Source: Actinomadura chibensis NBRC 106107 (GTDB lineage Bacteria; Actinomycetota; Actinomycetes; Streptosporangiales; Streptosporangiaceae). From it: 64,000 nucleotides of DNA. Position 1 is the stretch's first letter. Each line of letters opens with the position of its first letter. The stretch lies in assembly GCF_001552135.1 (NCBI RefSeq), contig NZ_BCQP01000044.1:58051-122050 (forward strand), in the 5' to 3' direction. Below are positions 9,104-17,616 of the stretch, piece after piece. The translations under genes and the position numbers were made by a program. A model generated the notes under the pieces. The model was not told the DNA's origin. It saw only the letters and a list, made by a program, of their open reading frames with translations, and did not search any database.

Positions 9104-10276
9104 TCAGAGCGGGTCCAGCGCCATCTCTAGATCACGGATGAGATCATCGGCGTCCTCGATCCCGACCGACAGCCGGACGAGGTCGCCGGGCACCTCCAGC
9201 GGCGACCCGGCCGCCGACGCGTGCGTCATCCGCCCCGGGTGCTCGATCAGCGACTCGACGCCGCCGAGCGACTCGCCGAGCGTGAACAGCTTCGTCCGCT
9301 CGCACACCCCGACGGCGTCCTCCTCCGTCTCCATCCGGAACGAGACCATGCCGCCGAACGCCCGCATCTGCTTGGCCGCGATCTCGTGGCCCGGGTGGTC
9401 GGGCAGCCCCGGGTAGAGCACCTGCCGGACGGCGGGGTGCCGTCCCAGCATCTCCGCGACCTTCTCCGCGTTCGCGCAGTGCCGGTCCATCCGGACGCCG
9501 AGCGTCTTGATCCCGCGCAGGGTGAGCCAGGCGTCGAACGGGCCCGCGACGGCGCCCATGGCGTTCTGGTGGAAGGCCAGCCGGTCGCCGAGCCCGCCGT
9601 CCGCGACGACGAGCGCGCCGCCGACCACGTCGGAGTGCCCGCCGATGTACTTGGTCGTCGAGTGGACGACCACGTCCGCGCCGAGGTCGAGCGGCCGCTG
9701 CAGGTACGGCGAGGCGAACGTGTTGTCGACCACGAGCAACGCGCCCGCGTCGTGCGCGACCGCCGCGAGGGCCGCGATGTCGGCGATGCCGAGCAGCGGG
9801 TTGGTCGGCGTCTCCACCCAGACGATCCGCGTGTCCGGGCGCATCGCCGCCCGCACGGCCGCCACGTCCGCGAGCGGGACGGGGTCGAACGAGAGCCCCC
9901 ACGGCTCGCCGACCTTCGCGAAGAGCCGGTAGGTGCCCCCGTAGGCGTCGTTCGGGATCACCACGTGGTCGCCGGGACGGCAGACCGTGCGCAGCAGCGC
10001 GTCCTCGGCGGCGAGGCCGGACGCGAACGCCAGCCCCCGCGCGCCCCCCTCCGTCTCGGCGAGGCATACCTCCAGAGAGGTACGCGTCGGATTGGCCGAT
10101 CGCGAGTACTCGTAACCGCCGCGCAGCCCGCCGACGCCGTCCTGTTTGTAGGTCGAGACCTGGTAGATCGGCGGCACGACCGCGCCCGTCACGGGATCCG
10201 GCTCCTGCCCCGCGTGGATGGCCACGGTGTCGAAGCCGTGCCGGGAACCGGAAGCGCGGTGAACGTCGTTGTCCAT
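9104..10276 (-). CDS. metB: Cystathionine gamma-synthase (Cys/Met-metabolism PLP enzyme)
   Basis: A 390-residue PLP enzyme of the trans-sulfuration family. It joins O-succinyl- or O-acetyl-homoserine with cysteine to make cystathionine for methionine synthesis. The PLP lysine is K209 in STTKYIGGHSD. The N-terminal PPIYQVSTYKQDG and the YEYSRSANPTR block are diagnostic. The gene sits near cbs (12819-14216), so both arms of trans-sulfuration are encoded within 5 kb, matching the M. tuberculosis metB-cbs neighbourhood. The related cystathionine gamma-lyase is hard to exclude on sequence alone, but actinobacterial orthologs in this context are called MetB. A TAnnnT box 7 nt before the ATG and no ribosome site suggest a leaderless mRNA. 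Confidence 0.9.
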   Translation of the reverse strand: MDNDVHRASGSRHGFDTVAIHAGQEPDPVTGAVVPPIYQVSTYKQDGVGGLRGGYEYSRSANPTRTSLEVCLAETEGGARGLAFASGLAAEDALLRTVCRPGDHVVIPNDAYGGTYRLFAKVGEPWGLSFDPVPLADVAAVRAAMRPDTRIVWVETPTNPLLGIADIAALAAVAHDAGALLVVDNTFASPYLQRPLDLGADVVVHSTTKYIGGHSDVVGGALVVADGGLGDRLAFHQNAMGAVAGPFDAWLTLRGIKTLGVRMDRHCANAEKVAEMLGRHPAVRQVLYPGLPDHPGHEIAAKQMRAFGGMVSFRMETEEDAVGVCERTKLFTLGESLGGVESLIEHPGRMTHASAAGSPLEVPGDLVRLSVGIEDADDLIRDLEMALDPL

Positions 10277-10283
10277 GGGTACG

Positions 10284-10289
10284 AGGCTA
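10284..10289 (-). promoter_or_regulatory. Putative -10 box for leaderless metB
   Basis: On the minus strand TAGCCT (TAnnnT) lies 7 nt before the metB ATG at 10276. No purine-rich ribosome site lies within 12 nt of the start. Confidence 0.4.
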
Positions 10290-10400
10290 TCCAGCGCCCT
10301 CCCCTCCTAGAGGATGAGGGGCTCCCCCGCAGGTATCACACCTCAATTCGGCGTGCAGGTTGACCACAGCACCCCTTAACGTTCTCTACCGTTTTACGAG

Positions 10401-10484
10401 TATCCGAACGACCTTGCACCCATATCCATCACGAGTACGCATCCTGAGTGCTCGCTCTGACTCTGATATCCGAACACCCTGAGT
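10401..10484 (+). promoter_or_regulatory. Paired direct repeats upstream of the MMPL gene
   Basis: TATCCGAAC occurs at 10401-10409 and again at 10467-10475. CCTGAGT occurs at 10443-10449 and 10478-10484. Both pairs lie between the divergent metB and MMPL genes, the last copy abutting the MMPL ribosome site. They may be regulator sites, but the regulator is not encoded next to them. Confidence 0.35.
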
Positions 10485-10496
10485 TAAGGAAGACGC

Positions 10497-12653
10497 ATGT
10501 TCGCTGGGCTCGCGCGCTTCGTCGTGAGACATCCATGGTGGACGATCGGGGCGTGGCTCGTCGCCGCGATCCTCATCATCGCCTTGTCCCCCAAGCTCAC
10601 CACCGAGTCCGACCAGGGCGACTTCCTGCCCTCGAAGTACGAGTCGGTGCAGGCGCTCAACATCGCGGAGAAGGCGTTCCCGCAGCAGGAGGACACCTCC
10701 TCCCTGATCGTGGTGAAGCGGACCGACGGACAGCCGCTGACCGCGCAGGACACCGCCAAGGTCAACCAGGCCGCGGCCTCCTTGAACACGCACAAGCCGC
10801 CGACGGTGCAGAACTTCGCCACCGGCCCGGAGGCCGTCGCGCCGAACAAGGCCGTCCAGGTGATCATGGTGCCGATGAAGGGCACCAGCCAGGCCGAGAG
10901 CGAGAAGCAGGGCGACGCGGTCAAGCAGATCCGCAAGGACCTCCCCACCCTGTTGAAGGGCAGCGGGATGGAGGCGAAGGTCGGCGGTGACGTCGCCGGA
11001 TTCGTCGACAACGAGGACTCCTTCAACAAGTCCTTCGAGATCGTCGGCATCGCCACCTTCGTGCTGATCATCGGACTGATCCTGCTGATCTTCCGGGCGC
11101 CGCTCGCCGCGGTGCTGCCGATCATCGTGATCATGGTGACCATGCAGGTCGCGATGGGACTGATCGGAGTCGCGTCGAAGATCTTCGACTTCTCCGGCGA
11201 CGACAGTCTCAGTACGATCATCCTGATCGTGCTCTTCGGCATCGGGGCGGACTACTACCTGTTCCTGATGTTCCGGTTCCGCGAACGGCTGCGGGCCGGG
11301 GACGACAAGAAGACCGCGATGATCACCGCGGTGGAGCGGGTCGGCGAGGTCATCTCCTCGGCCGCCGCCGCGATCGCCGTGACGTTCCTCGTCCTGCTCC
11401 TCGCGACGTTCGGCGTGTTCAGCGCCTGGGGCCCGTCCCTCGCCATCGCGGTCGTCGTGATGGGCATCACGGCCCTGACGCTGTTCCCGGCGCTCGTGTC
11501 GCTGCTCGGCACGGCCGTGTTCTGGCCGTCCAAGGCGTGGAAGAAGGAGCCGAAGGGCTCGATCTCCAGCGCGATCGGGCGCGGCGTCGGCCGCCGCCCG
11601 GCGGTCGCCGCGGCCGCGGCCGGGCTCGTCATGGTCGTGCTCGCGCTCGGCTCCCTCGGGTTCAAGGCGGACTACGACTTCGCCGCCGGGTTCCCGCAGG
11701 ACACCGAGTCCGCGCAGGCGACCAAGGACATGGAGAAGGGCTTCCCGCCCGGCCTGACCACGCCCGTCCAGGTGTTCATCAAGAACCAGAACGGGCAGCC
11801 GCTCACGCAGCAGCAGCTCGCGACGTTCAGCCAGACCGCGCGGACCGCGCCGGGCGTCGGCCGGGTGCAGCCCGCCGTCCCCGCGCAGGACAAGTCGGTC
11901 GCCCGGGTCGACCTCGTGCTGAAGACGAACCCGGCGTCCAACAAGTCGATCAGCCTGGTCAAGGACGAGCTGACGCCCGCCGTCCACAAGGCGGCGCCGG
12001 AGGGCACCCGCGCCTACGTCGGCGGCCAGACGGCGATCTTCGCCGACATCAACACGGTCAACAACCGCGACCTGTCGGTGATCCTGCCGGTGGCGGCGGT
12101 GCTGATCGCGCTGATCCTGGCGCTGCTGCTGAGGTCGGTGGTCGCGCCGATCTACCTGGTCATCGCGGTGCTGCTCGGCTTCGCCGCGACGCTCGGGTCC
12201 GCGGTGTACGTCTTCCAGGGCGCGCAGGGAGAAGCCGGGGTGACGTTCCAGCTGCCCATTGTGCTCTACCTGTTCGTGCTGGCCATCGGGACGGACTACA
12301 ACATCCTGATGACCGCGCGGCTCCGCGAGGAGGCCAAGGAGGGCAACGAGCCCCGCAAGGCGGCGGCCCTCGCCGTCCAGCACGGCGGCCCGACGGTCGC
12401 CGCGGCGGGCCTCATCCTCGCCGGGACGTTCTCGGTGATGATGCTCGCGCCGGTGTCCATGCTCAAGCAGATGGGCTTCTCCGTCGCGATCGGCATCGCG
12501 CTGTCCGCGTTCGTCATGTCGACGTTCCTCGTGCCGGGCATCACCGCCCTGCTCGGGCACAAGGCGTGGTGGCCGGGGCACGGCGACGAGCCGAAGAAGC
12601 AGGTGCGGCCGGCCGACACGCGGGAGGACTACCTCCCGTCCGGGTACCGGTGA
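10497..12653 (+). CDS. MMPL-family RND transporter
   Basis: A 718-residue inner-membrane exporter of the MmpL/RND superfamily. It has a first helix at about residues 13-32, a large external loop (about 35-180), five helices (about 180-345), a second external loop (about 385-530) and five more helices to about residue 690. The GADYYLFLM and GTDYNILM segments are the acidic/tyrosine proton-relay motifs of MMPL proteins in helices 4 and 10. Such proteins export lipids, siderophores or drugs using the proton gradient. Start ATG 10497 is preceded by AAGGAAG. No lipid-synthesis or regulator gene adjoins it, so cargo cannot be inferred. Confidence 0.9.
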   Translation: MFAGLARFVVRHPWWTIGAWLVAAILIIALSPKLTTESDQGDFLPSKYESVQALNIAEKAFPQQEDTSSLIVVKRTDGQPLTAQDTAKVNQAAASLNTHKPPTVQNFATGPEAVAPNKAVQVIMVPMKGTSQAESEKQGDAVKQIRKDLPTLLKGSGMEAKVGGDVAGFVDNEDSFNKSFEIVGIATFVLIIGLILLIFRAPLAAVLPIIVIMVTMQVAMGLIGVASKIFDFSGDDSLSTIILIVLFGIGADYYLFLMFRFRERLRAGDDKKTAMITAVERVGEVISSAAAAIAVTFLVLLLATFGVFSAWGPSLAIAVVVMGITALTLFPALVSLLGTAVFWPSKAWKKEPKGSISSAIGRGVGRRPAVAAAAAGLVMVVLALGSLGFKADYDFAAGFPQDTESAQATKDMEKGFPPGLTTPVQVFIKNQNGQPLTQQQLATFSQTARTAPGVGRVQPAVPAQDKSVARVDLVLKTNPASNKSISLVKDELTPAVHKAAPEGTRAYVGGQTAIFADINTVNNRDLSVILPVAAVLIALILALLLRSVVAPIYLVIAVLLGFAATLGSAVYVFQGAQGEAGVTFQLPIVLYLFVLAIGTDYNILMTARLREEAKEGNEPRKAAALAVQHGGPTVAAAGLILAGTFSVMMLAPVSMLKQMGFSVAIGIALSAFVMSTFLVPGITALLGHKAWWPGHGDEPKKQVRPADTREDYLPSGYR

Positions 12654-12671
12654 CGGCCGCCCCCTAGACGT

Positions 12672-12724
12672 CGGGTTGCGGGGCCGGCCTGAAAACGCCG
12701 CCCACCGGCCGGGCCCGCAACCCG
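12672..12724. terminator. First of two tandem hairpins between MMPL and cbs genes
   Basis: A 17-nt arm at 12672-12688 (CGGGTTGCGGGGCCGGC) pairs with 12708-12724 with one mismatch and a 19-nt loop. It begins 19 nt after the MMPL stop. Confidence 0.65.
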
Positions 12725-12746
12725 ACACCTGCCGATGGTGGCAGAA

Positions 12747-12783
12747 CGAAGCGCCGGAGACCGCGAAGGTCTCCGGCGCTTCG
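12747..12783. terminator. Second tandem hairpin, perfect 16-bp stem
   Basis: CGAAGCGCCGGAGACC (12747-12762) pairs perfectly with 12768-12783 around a 5-nt GCGAA loop. It lies 36 nt beyond the cbs stop, so it probably ends cbs transcription on the minus strand and backs up the MMPL terminator. Confidence 0.75.
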
Positions 12784-12818
12784 CCGTTTCCGCAGGTGAA
12801 AGCGTCGGCTCCCGGACG

Positions 12819-14216
12819 TCAGCTCCCGGACGTGGACCCGGCGAGGAACGCGATGAGGTCCTGCCGGGTGACGAGGCCCTTGGGCTTGCCGTCCACGAGG
12901 ACGACCGCCGCGCCGGACTTCTCCAGCACGCCGACCGCCTTGCTCACCGGCTCCCCGGACCCGAGCGTCGGCAGCGGCTGCGACATGTGCAGCTCGACCG
13001 GCTCGGACAGCTTCGCGCGCTCCTTCACGAGGATGTCGAGCAGGTCGCCCTCCACCACGGAGCCGACCACCTCGGCCGCCATGACCGGCGGCTCCTCCTT
13101 CATGACGGGGAGCTGCGACACCTCGTACTCGCGCATGATCGCGATCGCGGTCTGCACGCTCTCGTGCGGGTGGACGTGCACGAACTCCGGCAGCGTCCGG
13201 CCCTTGCGGGTGAGCACCTCGCCGACCCGCGCCTCCTCGGTGGCGGGGATGAGGAAGCCGTAGTCCGCCATCCACTCGTCGTTGAAGATCTTGCTGAGGT
13301 AGCCGCGGCCGCCGTCCGGCAGCAGGACGACGATCACGTCGTCCGGGCCCGCGGCGGCGGCGACGCGCAGCGCGGCGACGACCGCCATCCCGCAGGACCC
13401 GCCGACGAGCAGCGCCTCCTCGCGGGCGAGCCGCCGCGTCATGTTGAACGAGTCCTTGTCGGAGACGGCGATGACGTCGTCGCAGATGCCGCGGTCGTAG
13501 GTCTCGGGCCAGATGTCCTCGCCGACGCCCTCGGTGAGGTAGGGGCGCCCGCTGCCGCCGGAGTACACCGAGCCCTCCGGGTCCGCGCCGATGATCTTCA
13601 CCCGGCCGCCGGAGACCTCCTTCAGGTACTTGCCGGTGCCGCTGATCGTCCCGCCGGTGCCGATGCCCGCGACGAAGTGCGTGACGCGCCCCTCGGTCTG
13701 CTCCCAGATCTCGGGACCGGTCGTCTCGTAGTGCGAGACGGGGTTCTGCGGGTTGGTGTACTGGTCCGGCTTCCACGCGCCCGGGATCTCGGCCGCCAGC
13801 CGGTCGGAGACGGAGTAGTAGGAGTCGGGGTGCTCCGGCGACACCGCCGTCGGGCACACCACGACCTCCGCGCCGTACGCGCGCAGCACGTCGATCTTGT
13901 CCTTGGCGACCTTGTCGGGGCAGACGAAGACGCACCGGTAGCCGCGGTCCTGCGCGACGATGGCGAGCCCGACCCCGGTGTTCCCGGACGTGGGCTCGAC
14001 GATCGTCCCGCCGGGGCGCAGCTCCCCGGAGCGCTCGGCGGCGTCGATCATGCGGACCGCGATGCGGTCCTTCACCGAGCCGCCCGGGTTGAAGTACTCC
14101 ACCTTGGCGAGCACCTGCGCGCCCCGGCCGCCGTCCGCGCCGTCGCCGGTCACCTTGCGCAGCCGGACGAGCGGGGTGTTGCCCATCAGCTCGACGAGCG
14201 AGTCGTGTACCTGCAC
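12819..14216 (-). CDS. cbs: Cystathionine beta-synthase with C-terminal CBS pair
   Basis: A 465-residue PLP enzyme condensing serine (or O-acetylserine) with homocysteine (or sulfide). The catalytic domain (about residues 1-325) begins with LVELMGNTPLVRL. It has the PLP lysine K49 in GGSVKDRIAV, the substrate loop TSGNTGVGLA and the glycine loop GTGGTISGT. Two CBS motifs fill the C-terminus from about residue 335 and usually bind adenosyl ligands. GTG at 14216 is chosen because AAGGA lies 8 nt upstream and the family starts here; an ATG 16 codons upstream lacks support. With metB nearby it provides reverse trans-sulfuration. Cysteine synthase is less likely because of the CBS domains. Confidence 0.93.
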   Translation of the reverse strand: MQVHDSLVELMGNTPLVRLRKVTGDGADGGRGAQVLAKVEYFNPGGSVKDRIAVRMIDAAERSGELRPGGTIVEPTSGNTGVGLAIVAQDRGYRCVFVCPDKVAKDKIDVLRAYGAEVVVCPTAVSPEHPDSYYSVSDRLAAEIPGAWKPDQYTNPQNPVSHYETTGPEIWEQTEGRVTHFVAGIGTGGTISGTGKYLKEVSGGRVKIIGADPEGSVYSGGSGRPYLTEGVGEDIWPETYDRGICDDVIAVSDKDSFNMTRRLAREEALLVGGSCGMAVVAALRVAAAAGPDDVIVVLLPDGGRGYLSKIFNDEWMADYGFLIPATEEARVGEVLTRKGRTLPEFVHVHPHESVQTAIAIMREYEVSQLPVMKEEPPVMAAEVVGSVVEGDLLDILVKERAKLSEPVELHMSQPLPTLGSGEPVSKAVGVLEKSGAAVVLVDGKPKGLVTRQDLIAFLAGSTSGS

Positions 14217-14413
14217 CGCGACATCCTTGTCGTTCAGTGTGTTGCGCAGTGTGTGTGCGCGCATCCGTGCGCCCCTGCTCAGCCCGCCCGCGGGGCGGGC
14301 CGCCTGGACGCGGGTCCGGAAAGGTCCCCTCTTCGACGGTAGCCGAGACCGGGAGCCCTGGGCATCAACAAGGAGGCCGAGGGTAGAACCTCATCACGGA
14401 GGGTCAACGGAGC

Positions 14414-15403
14414 ATGTTGAGGGCATTCACCGCGCGCCGCATCGCGGCGGCCGCGGCCTACGGGGGCGGGGGAATCACCGCCCTCGGCGGTTTCACGTTC
14501 GGGCTCCTCGTGGTGGAGGCCAAGCTCGCCCGGAAGATCATCTCGGCGACGCCGAACGGCGACCCGCCGGTCGCGGACGGCCTCTACGGCGGCGGGCGGC
14601 GCGGCGCGGCGCTGTCGCTCGTCATGATCGGCGACTCGACGGCCGCCGGGCTCGGCGTCCACACCGCCGCGGAGACCCCGGCCGCGCTGCTCGCCACGGG
14701 GCTGTCGGCGATCGCGGACCGGCCCGTCCGGCTGACGAACGTCGCCCGCCCGGGCGCCCGCTCGGAGGCCCTGCCGGGCCAGGTCGACCGCGCGCTGGAG
14801 GTCGCGCCGGACGTCGCCGTCGTCATGATCGGCGCGAACGACGTGACCGGGCGGATCCCGCCCGCCGAGTCCGTCCGGCACCTCGCGGAGGCGGTGGAGC
14901 GGCTCCGCGCGGCGGGCGCGCACGTCGTCGTCGGCACCTGCCCCGACCTCGGCACCATCAAGCCGCTGATGCAGCCGCTCCGGTGGATCGCGCGGCGCGC
15001 CAGCCGCCAGCTCGCCGCCGCGCAGACGATCGCGGCGGTGGAGTGCGGCGCCCGCTCGGTGTCCCTCGGCGACCTGCTCGGACACGAGTTCGCCGCCGAC
15101 CCGCTGTCGATGTTCAGCGAGGACCGGTACCACCCGTCCGCCCGCGGCTACGCCGCCGCCTGCGCGGCCGTGCTGCCGTCGGTCGCGTCCGCGCTCGGGC
15201 TGGAGCCCGACGTCGCCGACCGGCTCGGGGAGGGCACGCTGCCCGTGTACCTCGCGGCGGCGGAGGCGGCGGAGGTGTCCGGCACCGAGGTGCGCCGCGT
15301 CACCGGCCGCGGGCGCGGCCGCTGGGCCGCCCTGCTGCGCCGCCGCGCGCGGTCCGCGACCGGTCCGGGACCGTCCGCGGACGTCGCCGCGGACCCGGCC
15401 TGA
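14414..15403 (+). CDS. Exported SGNH/GDSL-family hydrolase
   Basis: A 329-residue serine esterase-type protein. Residues 15-38 form a hydrophobic N-terminal segment (signal anchor). The block MIGDSTAAG carries the nucleophile S75. GANDVTGR gives the block III asparagine. DRYHPS supplies the Asp237/His240 pair. From memory it corresponds to the SGNH hydrolase between cbs and the thiolase in M. tuberculosis (Rv1075c). The C-terminal 60 or so residues are low-complexity and basic. Probably acts on an acyl or acetyl ester at the cell envelope; the substrate is not shown by sequence. Confidence 0.87.
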   Translation: MLRAFTARRIAAAAAYGGGGITALGGFTFGLLVVEAKLARKIISATPNGDPPVADGLYGGGRRGAALSLVMIGDSTAAGLGVHTAAETPAALLATGLSAIADRPVRLTNVARPGARSEALPGQVDRALEVAPDVAVVMIGANDVTGRIPPAESVRHLAEAVERLRAAGAHVVVGTCPDLGTIKPLMQPLRWIARRASRQLAAAQTIAAVECGARSVSLGDLLGHEFAADPLSMFSEDRYHPSARGYAAACAAVLPSVASALGLEPDVADRLGEGTLPVYLAAAEAAEVSGTEVRRVTGRGRGRWAALLRRRARSATGPGPSADVAADPA

Positions 15404-15745
15404 CAGGACCGGGGCCCGTCCGGTCACCATTGACGAGCCCCGGCCGGTCATCCGACTCCCCGGCGTCCGGCCGCCACCCGCGCTAGCGGCGGCGAGAACC
15501 GGCGTGTCGCGTAGTAGCGTCCGGCCGGCGCGGTCCCGCCCACACGGGACGTCAGTCATCACCCGTCCGGGAATTCATGTCCCGGTGGGCGCCACGGAGC
15601 TCGTTGGACTCACCGTCAACATATTGGGGAGCCCGCGTTGCGGCTGTCCAAGAGGCAACCGTTACATTGCTGGTGACCGTCCGGTAACACGCTCGCCACC
15701 ACGATTCGCCACCACGATCGGCGCCGCCAGACAGGAGTTCCCGAC
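15404..15745 (+). other. Intergenic region before the thiolase gene
   Basis: 342 bp without a gene. Two hairpins lie in it: GTCCCG/CGGGAC at 15533-15550 (6-nt loop) and CCGGGA/TCCCGG at 15567-15585 (7-nt loop), either terminators for the SGNH gene or part of a long thiolase leader. A 13-bp perfect tandem repeat follows at 15693-15718. The thiolase ribosome site AGGAG is at 15732-15736. I could not place a convincing promoter. Confidence 0.45.
15693..15718 (+). repeat. 13-bp perfect tandem repeat upstream of the thiolase gene
   Basis: TCGCCACCACGAT occurs twice back to back at 15693-15705 and 15706-15718, ending 27 bp before the start codon. Position and exactness suggest a regulator site or a recent slip duplication. 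Confidence 0.5.
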
Positions 15746-16966
15746 ATGCCCGAGGCAGTCATCGTCGCAACCGCCCGCTCCCCGATCGGCCGCGCGTTCA
15801 AGGGATCGCTCAAGGAGATCCGGCCGGACGACCTCACCGCGCAGATGGTCACCGCCGCGATGGCGAAGGTCCCGGAGCTGGACCCGGGCCAGGTCGACGA
15901 CCTCCTCCTCGGCTGCGGGCTGCCCGGCGGCGAGCAGGGCTACAACATGGCGCGCGTGGTGTCGGTGCTGCTGGGCTGGGACGACGTCCCCGGCGCGACG
16001 ATCACCCGGTACTGCTCGTCGTCCCTGCAGACGACCCGGATGGCGTTCCACGCGATCAAGGCGGGCGAGGCGGACGTGATCGTCTCCGCGGGCGTCGAGA
16101 CGGTCAGCCGGTTCGCCAAGGGCAGCAGCGACGGCCTGCCCGACACGCAGAACCCGGTGTTCGCCGAGGCGCAGGCCCGCACCGTCAAGGCGGGCGAGGG
16201 CGGCGGCCCCGGCTGGCACGATCCGCGCGAGGACGGCGCCCTCCCCGACATTTACATCGCGATGGGCCAGACCGCCGAGAACGTGGCGGGCCTGCGCGGC
16301 GTGACCCGGCAGGAGCAGGACGAGTTCGGCGTCCGCTCGCAGAACCTCGCGGAGAAGGCCCTCGCCAACGGCTTTTGGGAGACCGACATCACCCCGGTGA
16401 CGCTCCCGGACGGCACCGTCGTCGCCAAGGACGACGGGCCCCGTCCCGGCACCACCTACGAGAAGGTGTCGCAGCTCCAGCCGGTGTTCCGGCCGGACGG
16501 GACGGTCACCGCCGGGAACTGCTGCCCGCTGAACGACGGCGCCGCCGCCGTCGTCGTCATGAGCGACGTGAAGGCCGCCGAGCTCGGCATCACGCCGCTG
16601 GCGCGGATCGTGTCGACCGGCGTGACCGGGCTGTCCCCGGAGATCATGGGGCTCGGGCCGGTCGGGGCGTCCAGCGCGGCCCTCGCGCGGGCGGGCATGA
16701 CGATCGACGACATCGACCTGGTCGAGATCAACGAGGCGTTCGCGGCGCAGGTGCTGCCGTCCGCCGCCGACCTCGGCATCGACCTCGACAAGCTGAACGT
16801 GAACGGCGGCGCGATCGCGGTCGGTCACCCGTTCGGGATGACCGGGGCGCGGATCACCTCCACGCTGCTGAACAGCCTGAAGTTCCACGACAAGCAGTTC
16901 GGGCTGGAGACGATGTGCGTCGGCGGCGGCCAGGGCATGGCGATGATCGTGGAGCGGCTCTCCTAG
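15746..16966 (+). CDS. Acetyl-CoA acetyltransferase (thiolase)
   Basis: A 406-residue thiolase that makes or cleaves 3-ketoacyl-CoA, acting in acetoacetyl-CoA formation or the last step of beta-oxidation. The acyl-binding cysteine is C90 in RYCSSSLQT, the catalytic histidine H361 in VGHPFGMTG, and the second cysteine C391 in CVGGGQGM. The NEAF segment (EINEAFAAQ) is also intact. The gene matches the position of fadA3 next to the SGNH hydrolase in mycobacteria. Ribosome site AGGAG lies 9 nt before the ATG. No hydratase or dehydrogenase gene adjoins it, so chain-length preference is undetermined. Confidence 0.93.
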   Translation: MPEAVIVATARSPIGRAFKGSLKEIRPDDLTAQMVTAAMAKVPELDPGQVDDLLLGCGLPGGEQGYNMARVVSVLLGWDDVPGATITRYCSSSLQTTRMAFHAIKAGEADVIVSAGVETVSRFAKGSSDGLPDTQNPVFAEAQARTVKAGEGGGPGWHDPREDGALPDIYIAMGQTAENVAGLRGVTRQEQDEFGVRSQNLAEKALANGFWETDITPVTLPDGTVVAKDDGPRPGTTYEKVSQLQPVFRPDGTVTAGNCCPLNDGAAAVVVMSDVKAAELGITPLARIVSTGVTGLSPEIMGLGPVGASSAALARAGMTIDDIDLVEINEAFAAQVLPSAADLGIDLDKLNVNGGAIAVGHPFGMTGARITSTLLNSLKFHDKQFGLETMCVGGGQGMAMIVERLS

Positions 16967-16992
16967 CCGCCGTCCGAGCCGCCTGGACCAGG

Positions 16993-17034
16993 GTGGCCCG
17001 TCCTGAGGCGCGTGCGGGCCTCATGGCGGGCCAC
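16993..17034 (+). terminator. Thiolase terminator
   Basis: GTGGCCCG (16993-17000) pairs with CGGGCCAC (17027-17034), and TGAGGC (17004-17009) with GCCTCA (17018-17023), giving a nearly continuous long stem 27 nt after the thiolase stop. Confidence 0.7.
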
Positions 17035-17169
17035 CTGCGCGTTTCCGGAGGACATCCCCGTTACAAAAGATCAACGTAACGTCCCGGATAGGTCCGCGTT
17101 AGGGGGTTGTCACATCCGGGCTCCTGTTGCAGAGTCAGCAGGAAGAGCCCCGCGACCTGGAGGTGCCAA

Positions 17170-17397
17170 TTGTCACTGAACCACTCGCCGGAGACGCACA
17201 GCAAGCTGATCGCCCGCATTCCGCAAGTCACTGGACGTGACATCCCCGAGTGGTTCTCCGCCATCGAGAACGGCCCGTCGTTCACCCGCTGCGAGGAACG
17301 CAGCTCCTGGCTGGCCGAAGAGCACAACCTCTCCCACGGCTACGCCGCGGCGCTGGTGCGCGAGCACGAGCGCGCCCGCCGTGCGAGGCACTACTGA
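17170..17397 (+). CDS. DUF4287 domain protein
   Basis: A 75-residue soluble protein. The body (SKLIARIPQVTGRDIPEWF, then SSWLAEEHNLSHGYAAALV) matches DUF4287, a small helical domain common in actinobacteria and often annotated only as hypothetical. The start is a TTG at 17170 with GGAGGTG 4 nt upstream; no ATG or GTG gives a sensible N-terminus. The longer frame from 17107 adds an unlikely cysteine- and arginine-rich leader. It is monocistronic and converges with the BAX-inhibitor-like gene. Function unknown. Confidence 0.8.
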   Translation: MSLNHSPETHSKLIARIPQVTGRDIPEWFSAIENGPSFTRCEERSSWLAEEHNLSHGYAAALVREHERARRARHY

Positions 17398-17486
17398 GAC
17401 TGGGCCGGGCGCGACGGTACTGAGCCGAGATCGCCGGTACCGCCCCGAGAGCGCAGCACCGCTACCTGAACTTCATCTGTGACCTG

Positions 17487-17560
17487 GTGGGATCCCCCCA
17501 GCGGATGCCCCCGCGGTCGTGCCGCCCGAGCCGCGCACGACACTGGCGCGGAGATCCCAC
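17487..17560. other. Nested inverted repeats, possible structured RNA
   Basis: Three nested arms are present: GTGGGATC (17487-17494) with GATCCCAC (17553-17560); CCGCG (17511-17515) with CGCGG (17547-17551); and GTCGTGC (17516-17522) with GCACGAC (17535-17541). The inner two stack with a 5-nt bulge. The element lies between convergent genes, just before a separate palindrome that looks like the real terminator. Confidence 0.45.
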
Positions 17561-17562
17561 GT

Positions 17563-17598
17563 TGATCAGCCCCACGCCGCGCGGCGTGGGGCTGATCA
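17563..17598. terminator. Perfect 36-bp palindrome, bidirectional terminator
   Basis: TGATCAGCCCCACGCCGC (17563-17580) is followed directly by its reverse complement (17581-17598). It ends 18 bp before the stop of the BAX-inhibitor-like gene and probably terminates both converging transcripts. Confidence 0.75.
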
Positions 17599-17616
17599 GC
17601 GTCCGGGCCCGGGGCG

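Noticed and set aside
10277..10496. S-adenosylmethionine-type riboswitch before metB
   Set aside because: The metB start has a promoter-like box 7 nt upstream, leaving no leader; no SAM-riboswitch-like fold was found.
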